From Hyperoodon ampullatus (taxonomy: Eukaryota > Chordata > Mammalia > Artiodactyla > Ziphiidae): a stretch of 64,000 nucleotides of DNA. A model generated the notes under the pieces. It was given only the letters and a program-made list of their open reading frames with translations, was not told the DNA's origin and made no database searches. The position numbers and the translations under genes are program-made. Location of the stretch: the NCBI GenBank assembly GCA_949752795.1, contig OX457070.1, positions 41,128,185-41,192,184 of the forward strand, written 5' to 3'. This document shows positions 1 through 10,745 of the stretch, piece after piece (position 1 is the stretch's first letter; every line of letters starts with the position of its first letter).

Positions 1-249
1 TTAATTTATAATTTTCACGCTAAGGTGTTGGTGTCCTAGTTATTTCCAAATTTCTTAATTGTTGTCATTGTTTTTGTTGGATTTCTCTGTTAAAAATTGA
101 GTATCAACACAAATTGATGTTTTTTAAAAAATACGTTTAGTGAATTTCTATTAAATGCATTCATTATTCTGTTGATGCTTAAACTGTCCCATCTTTGACA
201 CAGCAGAGTCCTTCATACTGGTACCTCTGTGTTGATAATTTTGTCAAGC
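1..249. other. AT-rich DNA, nothing recognised
   Basis: No reading frame, repeat consensus or RNA gene is recognisable in this leading segment. Confidence 0.5.
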
Positions 250-915
250 AAATGGCAGTTGTTATCCCCTCCAGGGAGGGGGTCCCACTCCATTAGAAGC
301 AGCAATTCCAGAAGTCAACCCACTCCATGGTTCCGGGTCACCAAGAAAGACATGCCTCACACGATTTTACAGTGAAGCAACACTTTACTCACATAGAGAG
401 GAGACAGAGCAAGATGAGCTTCATGAGTGGACATGGGTTTCCCCATGGCCAGCAGGTCACCTCCCACAGCTGACCCAGGGTGATGATCTGCATGCACCCT
501 TCTTGTGCTGTGGGTGAAGGACTCCCTTCCCTCCCCTCCACTCCCCAACACAGTGAAAGGATGCAGTAGGCAGTTGGCAATGTGCTATTTGACAGCCTGA
601 TCAAGCAGGACAAAGGAGCATATACTGAGTATAAAACAGAGAAAGATATTCCCACACAGGTCCATAAGCCCACACGGGCTGTGAGGGCTCCTTGTCTCTT
701 GGTAAGGAAGTGTTCCAGGCCCAAGGCCTGGAACATGTGGCTGAGTGGGGAGTCGGAAAACTGCACACATGTGATTGCCTTTCCCCACAAACTTCCTTCC
801 TTTCTGGCACAACAAAATATCCTGGAACCTCTTGATGCTTCCTGCTCCAGGCATGGAATCAGATGTTCTTCAAAGGAGTCCTGTTTTTTTCTTAGGAAAG
901 GGTATTTAGGGTGCT
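250..915 (-). other. Unassigned GC-richer block, possible old LTR remnant
   Basis: This block is clearly richer in G and C than its flanks. Read on the minus strand it contains agtaaagtgttgcttcactg around 370-395, which resembles the polyadenylation part of a class I retroviral LTR. No complete tg...ca ends or tandem partner are visible, so the LTR idea is only a suggestion. The open frames inside it (up to 133 codons) overlap on both strands and match no protein I know. A unique non-coding segment is the alternative. Confidence 0.3.
711..735. repeat. Perfect 11-bp palindrome with 3-nt loop
   Basis: The arms tgttccaggcc (711-721) and ggcctggaaca (725-735) are exact reverse complements separated by caa. 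They lie inside the GC-richer block. Confidence 0.85.
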
Positions 916-1629
916 AGATTTCCTCATTGTTATTAGATTGTTATTGCTTCTCAGCCTTTTCAATAACGTAATTTGAAGGGGAAAATATCCTAAACTCATT
1001 TGTCTGGCTGGGTCACTTGGCAGCATCCTTCCTGGGTATGTGGCAGTGCTTTCTATGTCTGTCTCCGTCCCTCTCTTCATTCTCTCCAGCTTCTAGTTAC
1101 TGCTCGTTCCCCCTCCTCTTCCGAGCTAAAGAGCTAGAGAAGTTTCCCTGCTCTTCCCAGCTGCACTATTTCTTCTAATTTCCATGCTCTGTCCAAACTT
1201 TGCAAATTATCTTTTTAAACAATCTTCATATTACCGAAGTAGAATGTGCTGGTTTTTTCCTACTAGTAGATTCTTCCTGACATAGAAGGAAGAAAGGAAA
1301 TGATCAGGATAAGCCTTAAGATGAATATTAAGTCAAGTATGAAGTGTATAAGACCTTTGACTCCAATAATATTGTGAATTTATTGATATTTGGTAACTTG
1401 CCCCATACCTCTTTTATGTTATTCCTATAATACTATAGATATTGTACTGCCCAATAAATACAGATGAATTTAATATCCCTTGCTTAACTCAAAGAAACCA
1501 ATGCACTTTTTAAAAAATGTCATTTTCATTACTTAGGAAGAAATTGGGCAAATGAAAAATTATGCCTGTGGGGTGTGTGTGTGTGTGGGGGGGGGTCTTA
1601 AGGAACTGGTCAGATAAGGAGCAAAGATC
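916..1629. other. No gene; only a short GT/G simple repeat
   Basis: Nothing is recognisable apart from the simple repeat at 1571-1597. The sequence is AT-rich with no sustained reading frame. Confidence 0.5.
1571..1597. repeat. (GT)n followed by a G-run
   Basis: A short tract of alternating GT passes directly into a run of nine or more G. Confidence 0.85.
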
Positions 1630-2190
1630 TAGATTTCTTTTTTATTAAGCTGCAACGTACATGGTTTAATACAACAAAAATATTTAATCGAGTGAAAAGT
1701 AATAAACTGAACAATAAACAAATACTCAAAACAACATTTTCCATTGGAAACATGTTAAGATGACTATGGGGTTTCATTACCACCTTACTGCAATTTTCTT
1801 ATGTGTTACTAGCCTACATACCCCATGTTTTCTGTAATCATGCAGATGTGAATGGAAGTTTGAATGATTAAATAAAGGAAAAGTCTGTTTACTGCAGAGA
1901 ATCATTTCACAAGGCAGTCAAACTGGGTTGAGAGAACAAAATTATTCAAGAAATTCTCCACTTATTTAGGTTCATTTTAGAATCCATGAACCTTAAGCTG
2001 TTCCTCCTTGACAATGCCAGTCTCCAAGAGAAACTGGCAAATGATTTTTCTTTGGTCACTTGAAGCTGAATAACCTCTCCGTATTCGGGATGTTCAATCA
2101 CAGTACCATTACAGGGAAATTTCTTTTTGAAAGCTTTCACACGTTTCTTTTTGTCATAATCATTTGCAATGCCCTGAACAGTCGATATAG
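1630..2190 (-). pseudogene. EIF1B: EIF1B processed pseudogene, 5'-truncated
   Basis: Read on the minus strand, the DNA encodes the C-terminal half of a SUI1-domain translation initiation factor. VQGIANDYDKKK is followed by KAFKKKFPCNGTVIEHPEYG, then by GIVKEEQLKVHGF in a second frame and a stop at 1977-1979. EIF1/EIF1B proteins are about 113 residues and help start-codon selection on the 40S subunit. The VKEEQ ending points to EIF1B, since EIF1 as I recall it ends AKDDQLKVHGF. One base is missing after VIQLQ (about 2065), which shifts the frame. Homology stops at about 2185-2200, so roughly the first 45 codons are absent. The downstream part (about 1976 to 1635) looks like 3' UTR ending in an AATAAA-like signal and a short A-rich tail. 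There are no introns, so this is an old L1-mediated retrocopy without coding potential. Confidence 0.85.
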
Positions 2191-2281
2191 TCGTGATTTT
2201 AATAAATCAGTTATTAATCTTCTGGTCCCAATTCTAATCCTCTCTTTAGTCAGTCTTGTTTAAGAAGGTTTGTTTTACTTT

Positions 2282-2315
2282 CTAAAATCTAAAATTGCCT
2301 AAAATCTAAAATTGC
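2282..2315. repeat. 17-bp tandem duplication
   Basis: The unit ctaaaatctaaaattgc occurs twice head to tail (2282-2298 and 2299-2315). Confidence 0.85.
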
Positions 2316-2424
2316 TTAATTGAAACTGAACAATTACACAAGTGAGAAACTTCTAATTTAAAAATCTGGGTTATGTTTTACTGGTTGTTACTTATGCTGA
2401 CAAAAGGAGGGCAACTGTGTATTT

Positions 2425-2585
2425 ATCCTGAGGGTACTTGCATTATGACCTTAGGTAAGTTATTTAACCTCTCTGTACTTCAGATGCCTCCTCTGTTAAC
2501 TAGAATAATAATTTCTTACAATAGTGTTTGCTACAGAAGGTACTCCATAAATAGTAATGATGGCTGTTGTTACCATTATAATTCT
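2425..2585 (+). mobile_element. MIR SINE fragment
   Basis: The MIR core is recognisable: tgaccttaggtaagttattt, aacctctctgtacttcag, and a tail resembling the consensus agtaggtactcaataaatg. Confidence 0.8.
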
Positions 2586-4872
2586 GACTATATCTGGACT
2601 CCATCTAAATTTGGATTTTTTTTTATGCCAGGATCCAGCTTTGTGACATGTGTTTTTTGGCCTGTAATTTCAATAGGGAGGATGGTGGGAAAACGAGATG
2701 GTCTATCCCCCTGGATTCATTGACTCTCTTATTGAGTTTGCTTTTGTTGGCTTAGCTAATTAACTTAAGTATTTTGAGATTTGTTTTACTTGCTATAAAA
2801 TGGGAGTACTGTTACTGCTTTGTAAACTCCAAAGTGCCAAACATAGATGAGTAGTCTACATAGTAGGTTTGATGAAGAATTGTAATGCAGGCTAAGTAGT
2901 CACTGTTCATTTAGAGGTTTATACCATTACTTTGATTAATTAATAATGAAACTATGTGCTGTAGACAAATGGATCAAATGGCAAACAAACATATGATGAA
3001 TAATTTGCAGTTGGCAAATACTATAAAGTGAATATGGGCAGAAAGTGTTGAAAGTGGTCTGTTCTCATAATACACACAGGGTGCACTTTCACTGACCAGC
3101 CTCAGACTCTGTACTCTTGTTTAACCTTCCTCAAGGCTTAACTGATAACATTTTTTTCTTATTTGGCACTGATTGAGACTTTCAAATTAATAAAGTCACT
3201 TTCTGTTTGGAATTTTACTGGCAGAATAACAGATATCTGAAAGTGGATCAGTGAATTTTGATTACTATAAAATCCTCATGGTTTTCTGTGTCTATATAAT
3301 TGGGCTGCTTTTTTTGCTTTTTACATTTGCAGTTAATTCTGACACCAAGACACCGTGGTATTAATACCTTGTGTCCACTAGATGTCACTATTTTCAAAGT
3401 AATAAAATAGAATTTGTGCCATGATGTAATCGAAAGGAGTTTGCTCCTTTCTCCCTCCCTCCCTCCCACCTCTGTCTCTTTAAATCTTTCCCCTTTCAGC
3501 ATGTGAATTTTGCTTTAAAAATAAATAAAATTAGGTTTCTAAAAACCATTTGGAAAGTAAAGCTGGTTGATATGACCAAACTTATACATCATCCTTTGAT
3601 ACTGAAGTTTATCAACCTGAAATTTTGTGTGTTGAAAGGAAAAAAATACAGAATTAGGGCAAAAGCAACGGGGTTTTGCCAACAGTTCTTTAGCATCTTC
3701 TAAATTACCATAAGCCATTTGTAAAGAGAAGGACTGGGAGACAAAGGAAGTTGTTTTTATATGAAAGAAAAATTTCTGTGTCACTTTCTTCTTGTTTGAT
3801 AATTTAGAGAAAATTTCTCCTCTGCAGTTGTATAAAAAACAGAATTCACAGATATTATTCCACTCTGGGAGAGATTTAGTAAACAGAGCCAGGCAATATT
3901 ACACCAGAACTCATAAAAACCCACCTTGAGGAAGGGGAAAAAACTGTCGGGAGCATATCATTGGCTAGAAAACTGAGATTTTTCAATAATATTTTTCAAG
4001 AAAAGAAAGCTCATAAAGCTGTTATATATTTAAAGTGGTTAATATACCACAGAAGTTATGCTTCATGTGATTTTTATATTCTTATTTCTGATTTTCTATA
4101 TTTTACAAAGTACAAGTATACTTTCTTGTTTGAAAAATATATAAACTGTACAATATGCTAGTGTAAACAATTAATAACATCTCAGTCCTCTCTCTGGAAT
4201 ATCAATAGCATAGAGCTCCACGTTCTGTAGAACTGAGCTCTGGACCTGAGGACCTTACCAACTATTAACCTGTTAAGAGAATGAACTACCTGTAATGTTG
4301 GGAGAAACATCAAACATATTTTACTTGCTTCTCTGTTCTCTAAACTTTCCCTATTTCTACTTTCAAGCCCAGATGGCATCTGGGAAACTGTATTCTATTA
4401 TCCCGAAAGGAAAGTCCCCTGTCAACAAACTTCAATGATTTTCTAAGACCCTACCTTTTAATAAGAAAGAGAAACAGACATGAAGCCATGTTAACAAAAA
4501 GCAATAAAGAACTTGGAGATACCAGTGGTCCATTAGCAGAGCCACTGAATGGAGCCACTGTGGCTCAGTAAGTGTGGCTGCATCCTTTCACCAGACTCAT
4601 GGTGACTTCCTTGAGGGTGATAAACTTTAGAAGTGAAGAGAACACCCTAATTGGTTTGCTGCTTCTTCCTAATTTTACTATACCTCCTACTGTCCTCTCA
4701 AAGGGAATTCAAAAAGGTGCTGGTTGGAAACATGAGGTTTTATAATTTCATGACAAAATTCCATTTTTGCTGAATACGTTCAATCTAAGTCTGGTCTCTA
4801 TTTTTCTAGGCTTACTGAGGAATTGAAGGAAGTAATTTTCTTCAAGTGTATTAACCAAACAAATCTCTTTAA
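2586..4872. other. No gene recognised; possible MIR trace
   Basis: About 2.3 kb of AT-rich sequence without a recognisable coding or RNA gene. A weak MIR-like tract (ataaaatgggagtactg) lies near 2795-2840, and a (CCCT)n-like run lies at 3452-3470. Short open frames show no family signature. Confidence 0.45.
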
Positions 4873-5022
4873 GTAATGATTCACTCATTCATTCACCAAA
4901 TATGTTCTGAGCAACTTACTAGATCCTGGTACTATTCTGTGTACTTGGGATACAGCAGTGAAGGAAATAAAGCAATAATCTGTGTCCTCATGGAGCTTGT
5001 ATTGTAGTAGAAGAAAACGTGT
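4873..5022 (-). mobile_element. L2 LINE 3' end fragment
   Basis: The reverse complement of the L2 3' end is clear: ttcattcaccaaatatgttctgagcaac, then gggatacagcagtgaa and tcatggagcttgtatt. This is the same family as several plus-strand L2 copies in the window. Confidence 0.75.
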
Positions 5023-5907
5023 AATTGTTTTCTTATTTTTTAATTAAACCAAAGTTTAGTTATAATGTTTTAAATAATTCTTCCAATAACACTCAAATAT
5101 TTATTCTTTGACATTTTAAATAGCCTACAACTAGCATTTCTCTAAAAAATCAATATATTAATGTAAAACTGTTTTATAGGTTTTTGTGCTAAATAATATT
5201 TTCCCAGCCAACAGCAGTTATTTTTATTTTGTTTAAAGAGCTATAATGTCACTGAAAGAGGGTTTTTCTATCTATATAGATAAATATATCTCTCTCCATA
5301 TATGTATCTGTAGATATATGTATATATAGAGAGATATATATCTATACATGAAAACAGACATAAAAAAAGCAAAACTATTTGATATCTCGGTGATCTTGTT
5401 ATTGGCAAACTATTCTAGAAACTTCTCTATATTAGGCTACTTTTATATCTATAAGGATGATTTTATATTGTTTATGTGTTTTCAGAATAAGGCATAACTA
5501 TTTTTTTCTCTTCTAAAAGATGTAATCAACCTGCTAAAAGATTTCTATTGTATCTGTTGAAATTGAGGATTTATTCTAATTAACAAATCCAGTGGTCTTT
5601 CCTCAGGTTTTTTTTTAAAATGTTTTATTATGGTGTTAGTGATGAATAATCTGTCTGTTAGAAGTGAAGAACAGTATTATTTCATAGAGTAAAACAATCA
5701 TTTACGTAAAGGGAAATTTTAGAACTCTTTTTAACGTATTCTTCTGCTGCCTGCATTATTAAGGCCTGTTCTTATTTTGCTTCTCTTTGTGGTTCTTCTG
5801 TTTTGTTTTTTCTCAAATGTTGATGGTTCTTGTTTTACCATTTGTATTTCTTAATGAAGTACTGGTTGACTGGGTAGCTGGTGAAGGTTTCCTTTGCATT
5901 TAATAGG
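5023..5907. other. AT-rich DNA, no gene recognised
   Basis: Nothing recognisable apart from the AT/GA microsatellite at 5267-5350. Confidence 0.45.
5267..5350. repeat. Degenerate AT/GA microsatellite
   Basis: Imperfect mixture of tatatc, tctctc and atatat units. Confidence 0.75.
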
Positions 5908-6031
5908 TTTCTCCTTCCCCTCCTCCTCTTTCCTCCCTCCTCCCTCCTTTCTCCTTCTTCCTTCTCTTCCTCTTTCCCTTTCCCTTCCCCTTCTCCTCCT
6001 TCTTCTCCCCCTCCTCCTTCTTCTTCTTTTA
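5908..6031. repeat. Polypyrimidine (CCT/CTT) tract
   Basis: About 120 bases almost entirely of C and T in cctcct and cttctt blocks. On the other strand this would be the purine-rich tail of the L1 relic that follows at 6032. Confidence 0.85.
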
Positions 6032-6063
6032 ATTGAAGTATAGTTGACTTACAATAGGGGTAA
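6032..6063 (-). mobile_element. Tiny L1 3' end relic
   Basis: ttgaagtatagttgacttac is the reverse complement of the artiodactyl-type L1 3' terminus. Only about 30 bases remain, next to the polypyrimidine tract that represents its expanded tail. Confidence 0.5.
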
Positions 6064-6149
6064 AAGTGTCATTCTATTTCAAGCAGACTTTCCTCTAAGA
6101 TGGGAGGTCAGGACCTCCAAAGTTGCCAAAGTGACTTTGCTTGCTAAGG

Positions 6150-6345
6150 AGGGTTTCTCAATTTAGTAAATAAAAATACAAGATACCTCATTAAATGTTA
6201 ATTTCAGATTAACAATAATGTCATGTGAATATGTTACATAAAATATTTTGGACATACTTATTCTAAAATATTTTTTGTTGTATATCTGAAGTTCACACAT
6301 CTTGTATTTTTAAGTATTTTGTCTAGTACCCCTATTACCAGATAT
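6150..6345. mobile_element. Palindromic interspersed element, copy 1
   Basis: The arms are roughly complementary: taaatgttaatttcagatta near 6193 against tatatctgaagttcacac near 6280, around a centre containing ttttggacatacttattcta. The same structure recurs at 10555-10745. This is a mammal-wide inverted-repeat element, probably a MITE-like DNA transposon. I do not recall its Repbase name with confidence. Confidence 0.55.
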
Positions 6346-7189
6346 CTGTGGAAGTTCAGCTGTATCTCAGATTTTGCCCTTCTCTCTTCATTCCAATCAT
6401 GCATTTCATCATCCCATAGAACTAGATAAGTCTTGCGTAATGATTGGTAAATGGGGTTGAGGGCACATGAGCCATCCATGTAGACACTCATTCTCTTATC
6501 TACCCAGTTTGCTGCCCTGAACAAGCTCCTGCTTGGAGCCACTCATGGCCGCTTTTGCTCATAGCTACGCTGTGAAGATCGGTGCTTATGTGGAGCATTT
6601 TTGATCTCTTCTGCTTTGGTTAAGCCATCAATGCACCTGCATTCTATCTTCCAAATATTTGTCAAAATACCTGTCCTGAAAATGACATAGTTCTATATTT
6701 TACAGTGCTGTGCTTCTCTTTGTTTTACATATTTTTATAATCCTTTCCATGGGATCTTAGAGAGAAAGAGAGACTACATGGCTGACAAGAGCCATTATCT
6801 TTCAGTGTGTTTCCACACCTCTCATTTAGAGTTATCCATCCAACCTCCAGAAAAACAAACAAAACAAAACTGTGTGAAGAATTACTTCAGAGAATTCATA
6901 AGTTCTGACTGCACTTCTCCCAGCTGCTCCCACATTTCTCTTCTGCAGTTTACAGCAAAACTCTTCAAAAGAATTGTTCACATTTTTTATCTCCAAGCTT
7001 CCCTGCCGCTCTGCTGTGAATCAACTCAAATCAGGCTTTCATCCACAACCATTCCATCTTACTACGGAGAAATAAGAGAATCACTTTCACAGTAAATAGA
7101 GTATCTCTCTTCCGCATGGTAATTTTAGTCATTATTCAAACCTGTTGTGGCTTCAACCATGGTGTTAATTCAGTAGCTAAGTGTATGAC
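6346..7189. other. No gene recognised
   Basis: Contains a 94-codon minus-strand open frame (6258-6542) and a 105-codon plus-strand one (6778-7095). Neither shows a motif or family resemblance that I can name, so both are treated as chance frames. Confidence 0.4.
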
Positions 7190-7436
7190 AAAAAGAGTGA
7201 ATGTGAAATGAAGAAGAGTGAATCCCTATTTCATAATTTTTTTCCAAATAAATTTAAGATGAATTAACTATTTATATAAAAAGTCAAAGTATTAAAAGGA
7301 AATATACTAAATGTTCACAAAATTTTGGAGTAAAGAAACCTTTCTTAACATGACATGCAATGGATTATCCATAGGGAAGATATTGATAGGTTGAATTACA
7401 AAAATGAATACTTTTGTGATTCAAAAGAGAGCATGT

Positions 7437-7766
7437 CTTAGTCTATTCAGTTTGCTTTATTTAAAAAAAATACCATAGACTGGGTGGCTTAAATAACAAA
7501 CATTTATGGCTCACGATTTTGGAGACTGGAAAATCCAGATCAATGTCTGGATCATGGATGGCTATCTTCTTGCTGTGACCTCACATCATGGAAGGGGTGA
7601 GGAAGTCCTCCTGGGTCTCTTTTATAAGAGCACTAATTCCATTCGTAAGGGCTCCTCTAATTACCTCCCAAAGGCTCAGTCTCCAAACACCATCCTCACT
7701 GGGAGTTGAGCATTTCAGCATATGAATTTGGGGGTCACAAATGTCCAGTCTGCAGCAGAGCATAAA
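7437..7766 (-). mobile_element. MLT1-type ERVL-MaLR solo LTR
   Basis: Hallmark blocks of MLT1 appear in reverse complement: ataccatagactgggtggct, tgtgacctcacatcatgg, tcttttataagagcacta, attacctcccaaaggctc and agcatatgaatttggggg. It is a non-coding LTR remnant inserted into the ancient L1. Confidence 0.85.
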
Positions 7767-8044
7767 AATAAAACATTAAAACGCTGAGGAAATATGTATA
7801 GGAATTATTGACGAAGAATCATAATTCTTGATATGTAATACCTTTCTTAAGAATCAATGGAAAAAAAGACCTAATAGCAAAATGGTCACAGGGCATAATC
7901 AGGCTTGCCAGAAGGAGGATGTGCAAAAAGTTATAAACATCATACAGAACTATTCAGTCTGATGATATTTAAAGAAATGTAAATAAAACAGCAATTTTTG
8001 CCATTTCTTGCTTATCAGATATATAATCTTTAAGAATGTCAGTA

Positions 8045-8083
8045 CTCTGGGAGAGAATAAATACCCTGGGAGAGAATAAATAC
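8045..8083. repeat. About 20-bp tandem duplication
   Basis: ctctgggagagaataaatac is followed directly by cctgggagagaataaatac, inside the ancient L1 tail. Confidence 0.8.
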
Positions 8084-8510
8084 ATAGCCTCTGTCATGCA
8101 TGGCTGGTAGATGTTTAAATTAATAAAAGAAATAAAAATTTCAAGGGGGCAAAATGGCAATATAAAAAAAATTTTTTTAAATCTGTAAAATCTATATTTT
8201 ATTCAGTCTGTGAATTTATTCTAAGGAAATAATAAAATAATCAGAAGTGTGCAAAGATGTATTCAAGGATATTAGCTGTGATGATATTTATAAGACAGAC
8301 ATTTAAATATTAAGAAAAAGTAGGGGTTTGGTTATACAAATCATAATTCATCTTTATGATGGTATATAATTCAATCATTAAGTGATATTATATAATAATA
8401 TTTATAATCATTGCTTTACATTCACAATTATATTGCTAAGTGATAATATTAGTGTACAAAATGATACATATGATATGAATACAAAATTTGCCTGCCTTCT
8501 GAAATTTCAT

Positions 8511-8770
8511 ATTTAACAAGTGCAAGTCCTGTCCATTCTATTATTTATCTCTCATATCCTTTCTCTCTTCTCTCTATCCCTGAAACCAGTGAACTTACTT
8601 AGACTTTTCCCAGTTGAACTGCTAAGATAGCTTCTTTATCAGTTTTTCCATCTTTCATTTCCATTCTACCATCAAAACAATCTAATACTCAAATCTGATC
8701 ATTCAGCTCCCTCTTACTTCATCAGTGGTTTTCTGTAGCATGTCTGTTGTGTGACCATCTCAGCCTATCC
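8511..8770 (+). mobile_element. Possible L2 fragment
   Basis: aaatctgatcattcagctccctcttacttcatcagtgg, quoted here only by its start, resembles the L2 stretch that reads atctgatcatgtcactcc in the consensus. The match is weak. Confidence 0.4.
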
Positions 8771-9035
8771 ATAACCAATGTTGTGGCTGGACCAGCCCTT
8801 GTGGTTCTTACTGTGACTGCAGGTATCACTTCAGCAATAACCATCAGGAAACTTCGGAAAAGAGTTTACTTACAAGTCCTGGAAATTATATGACACACCT
8901 GGGGCCACAGTGAGGTCACAGGTAGAGAGAGAGTGCAGGTCTGGGGTTCTGCTTTTATTAGGGTCGAGCATGGGGACTAGGGTTTCCTGGGCTCACTCTT
9001 TCTTGGTGAATTTAAAACATAAGAATTGGACTTAC
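8771..9035. other. No gene recognised
   Basis: Slightly GC-richer sequence with gagagagagtgcagg. It could be part of an unrecognised LTR, but nothing supports that firmly. Confidence 0.35.
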
Positions 9036-9205
9036 CCTGAATTACTTCCTGACTATGTGATCTCAAGTAAATTACATAGACACTCTTAACCTGCATTCTT
9101 ATTCATAAACTGTGGGTAGGAAATCTTGCCTCTCCGGATGTGAATTAAAATGACAATACATATGGAAGGTGCTGCTTTATGAGTGTTAAGTCTGTAAAAG
9201 TGCGA
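9036..9205 (+). mobile_element. MIR fragment
   Basis: ctgactatgtgatctcaagtaa matches the MIR core ctgtgtgaccttgggcaagt with divergence. The following ttattcataaactgtggg corresponds to the MIR tctgtaaaatggg block. Confidence 0.65.
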
Positions 9206-9290
9206 TCCCTTTGACGTTGTGTCTTCATATTGTGGTTATCATTTTTTTTGTTTTGTTTTGTTTTGCCTGTAAGCTGGTACCGAGGTCAAT

Positions 9291-9611
9291 TTTTTTTTTT
9301 TAGAAGATGTTGGGGGTAGGAGTTTATTAATTAATTAATTTATTTTTGCTGTGTTGGGTCTTCGTTTCTGTGTGAAGGCTTTCTCTAGTTGCGGCGAGTG
9401 GGGGCCACTCTTCATTGCGGTGCGTGGGCCTCTCACTATGGCGGCCTCTCTTGTTGCGGAGCACAGGCTCCAGATGCGCAGGCTCAGTAGTCGTGGCTCA
9501 CGGGCCTAGTTGCTCCGTGGCATGTGGGATCTTCCCAGACCAGGGCTCGAACCCGTGTCCCCTGCATTAGCAGGCAGATTCTTAACCACTGCACCACCAG
9601 GGAAGCCCCCA
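9291..9611 (-). mobile_element. CHR-type SINE (long form) with TSD
   Basis: Read on the minus strand it begins gggcttccctggtggtgcag, carries the tRNA-like B box ggttcgagccc, and ends in an AT-rich tail after the block that reads agtggcccccactcgccgc. The target-site duplication aggtcaattt is at 9283-9292 and 9612-9621. This tRNA-derived family is typical of cetaceans and their close relatives. Confidence 0.92.
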
Positions 9612-9621
9612 AGGTCAATTT

Positions 9622-10064
9622 AAGATAGTGATGATATGTCTGTCTGACTTGATGTGTTGATTTAGATAAGAGAACACTTAAAAAAACTGTTGTTGATTCA
9701 GCTAAAGAGAACACTGAATCTGGAAACCAGACACTTAGTGCATGACTTATGCTTGGGGAGGTCATGATAACCAGGCTTGACCACAGAACAGGCAACAGAA
9801 GAGAGCGTCGGTCACCCCCCTCCTCAGCAGAGATAAAAAAAGAAGAAGACAAGGTGTTCACTCAGGGTTTACAGCTTCTCTGTGGGAAGATGTTAGATTT
9901 GTACCGAGTTGATATCTAGCTGAAATTAAGAGCCAGCTGTAAGTTCACCGGCTTTTCTGATTAAACTTACAGAAAGCTAAGTAGGCAGAAAAATGAAAGG
10001 AGTCTTCTTTTCAAGAATTTTCTCTAGCAGGGCAACTATTGTTCTTTGCTGTACTCACGGGATA
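9622..10064. other. No gene recognised
   Basis: An open frame on the minus strand across 9484-9861 is half SINE and half unique sequence, and has no protein-family signature. Confidence 0.4.
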
Positions 10065-10263
10065 ACAGTTCTCAAATTTGAGTGTATACCCGAATTTCCT
10101 GGAGGGCTTTTAGGCCTAGATTCCTGGGCAGTCACTCCAGCATTTCTGATTCAGTAGGTGTTGGGCTGTGGCAGGGGGAGGGATCTGTTAATCTGCATTT
10201 CTAAGAAGTTCCCAGGTGATGCTAATGCTGCTGGTTCAGGGGTTATGCTTTGAGAACCACTGT
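10065..10263. mobile_element. MER5A (hAT-Charlie MITE)
   Basis: The palindromic consensus is clear: caaatttgagtgtatacc, attcctgggcagtcactcc, tctgattcagtaggt, gttcccaggtgatgctaatg and tttgagaaccactg. Confidence 0.85.
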
Positions 10264-10554
10264 ATTAGTGAAACAATATGATCACACACACAAAAACTTG
10301 GTCTTTAGTAATAATGTTTAAGTGATTAACATGTAATTGGAATATATTCAGAGATTGCTTTACTTTACTCTGATTGAAAGATACTGCCCATGCCTCATTT
10401 TTTTAGACATAAATTCATTATGTCACTCACCACTCTAAAACTCCCACTTGTCCTCTCTTTTCTGTACTTCTGATGCCCTCTATCTGTAACAGGCAGATTC
10501 CAACAGATTGACAGGATTTACCTGAAGTGCAGTGTTAAGAAGGATTCTGGTGTT
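10264..10554. other. No gene recognised
   Basis: AT-rich sequence without a recognisable repeat. Confidence 0.4.
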
Positions 10555-10745
10555 GGGTTACCAGGTAAACTATAAGATGCCTTGTTAAATTTGGATTTCA
10601 GATAAACGACAGACACTTTTTGGTCTCAGTTTGCCTCACGCTATGTTTGGGATTGGCTTATACTAAAATATGATTTGCTGTTCATTTGAAATTCAAATTT
10701 AACTGGGTCTTCTGCACTTCGTTTATTAAATCTGGCTATCCTACT
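10555..10745. mobile_element. Palindromic interspersed element, copy 2
   Basis: The arm taaatttggatttcagataaac near 10588 faces the arm gaaattcaaatttaactggg near 10689, with tttgggattggcttatacta at the centre. It is the same family as 6150-6345 and better preserved here. Confidence 0.6.

Larger units (their letters stand above)
7190..8510 (+). mobile_element. Ancient L1 3' half, split by an MLT1 LTR
   Basis: Segment 7190-7436 follows the L1 ORF2 C-terminal region (agtattaaaaggaaatatac, then gattgataggttgaattac-like sequence). Segment 7767-8510 continues with the L1 3' region (caaagatgtattcaagga, gtgataatattagtgtac). Both halves are in the same order and orientation, so they are one element interrupted at about 7437-7766. 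Many frame breaks show it is very old. Confidence 0.7.

Noticed and set aside
6258..6542. A 94-codon minus-strand frame with protein-like composition
   Set aside because: Its C-terminal part overlaps the palindromic element, and no motif or homologue is recognisable. I cannot support it as a gene.
9484..9620. A tRNA gene suggested by A-box and B-box-like sequence in the SINE
   Set aside because: The tRNA-like head belongs to the SINE and cannot fold as a functional tRNA. The same holds for the other SINE copies.
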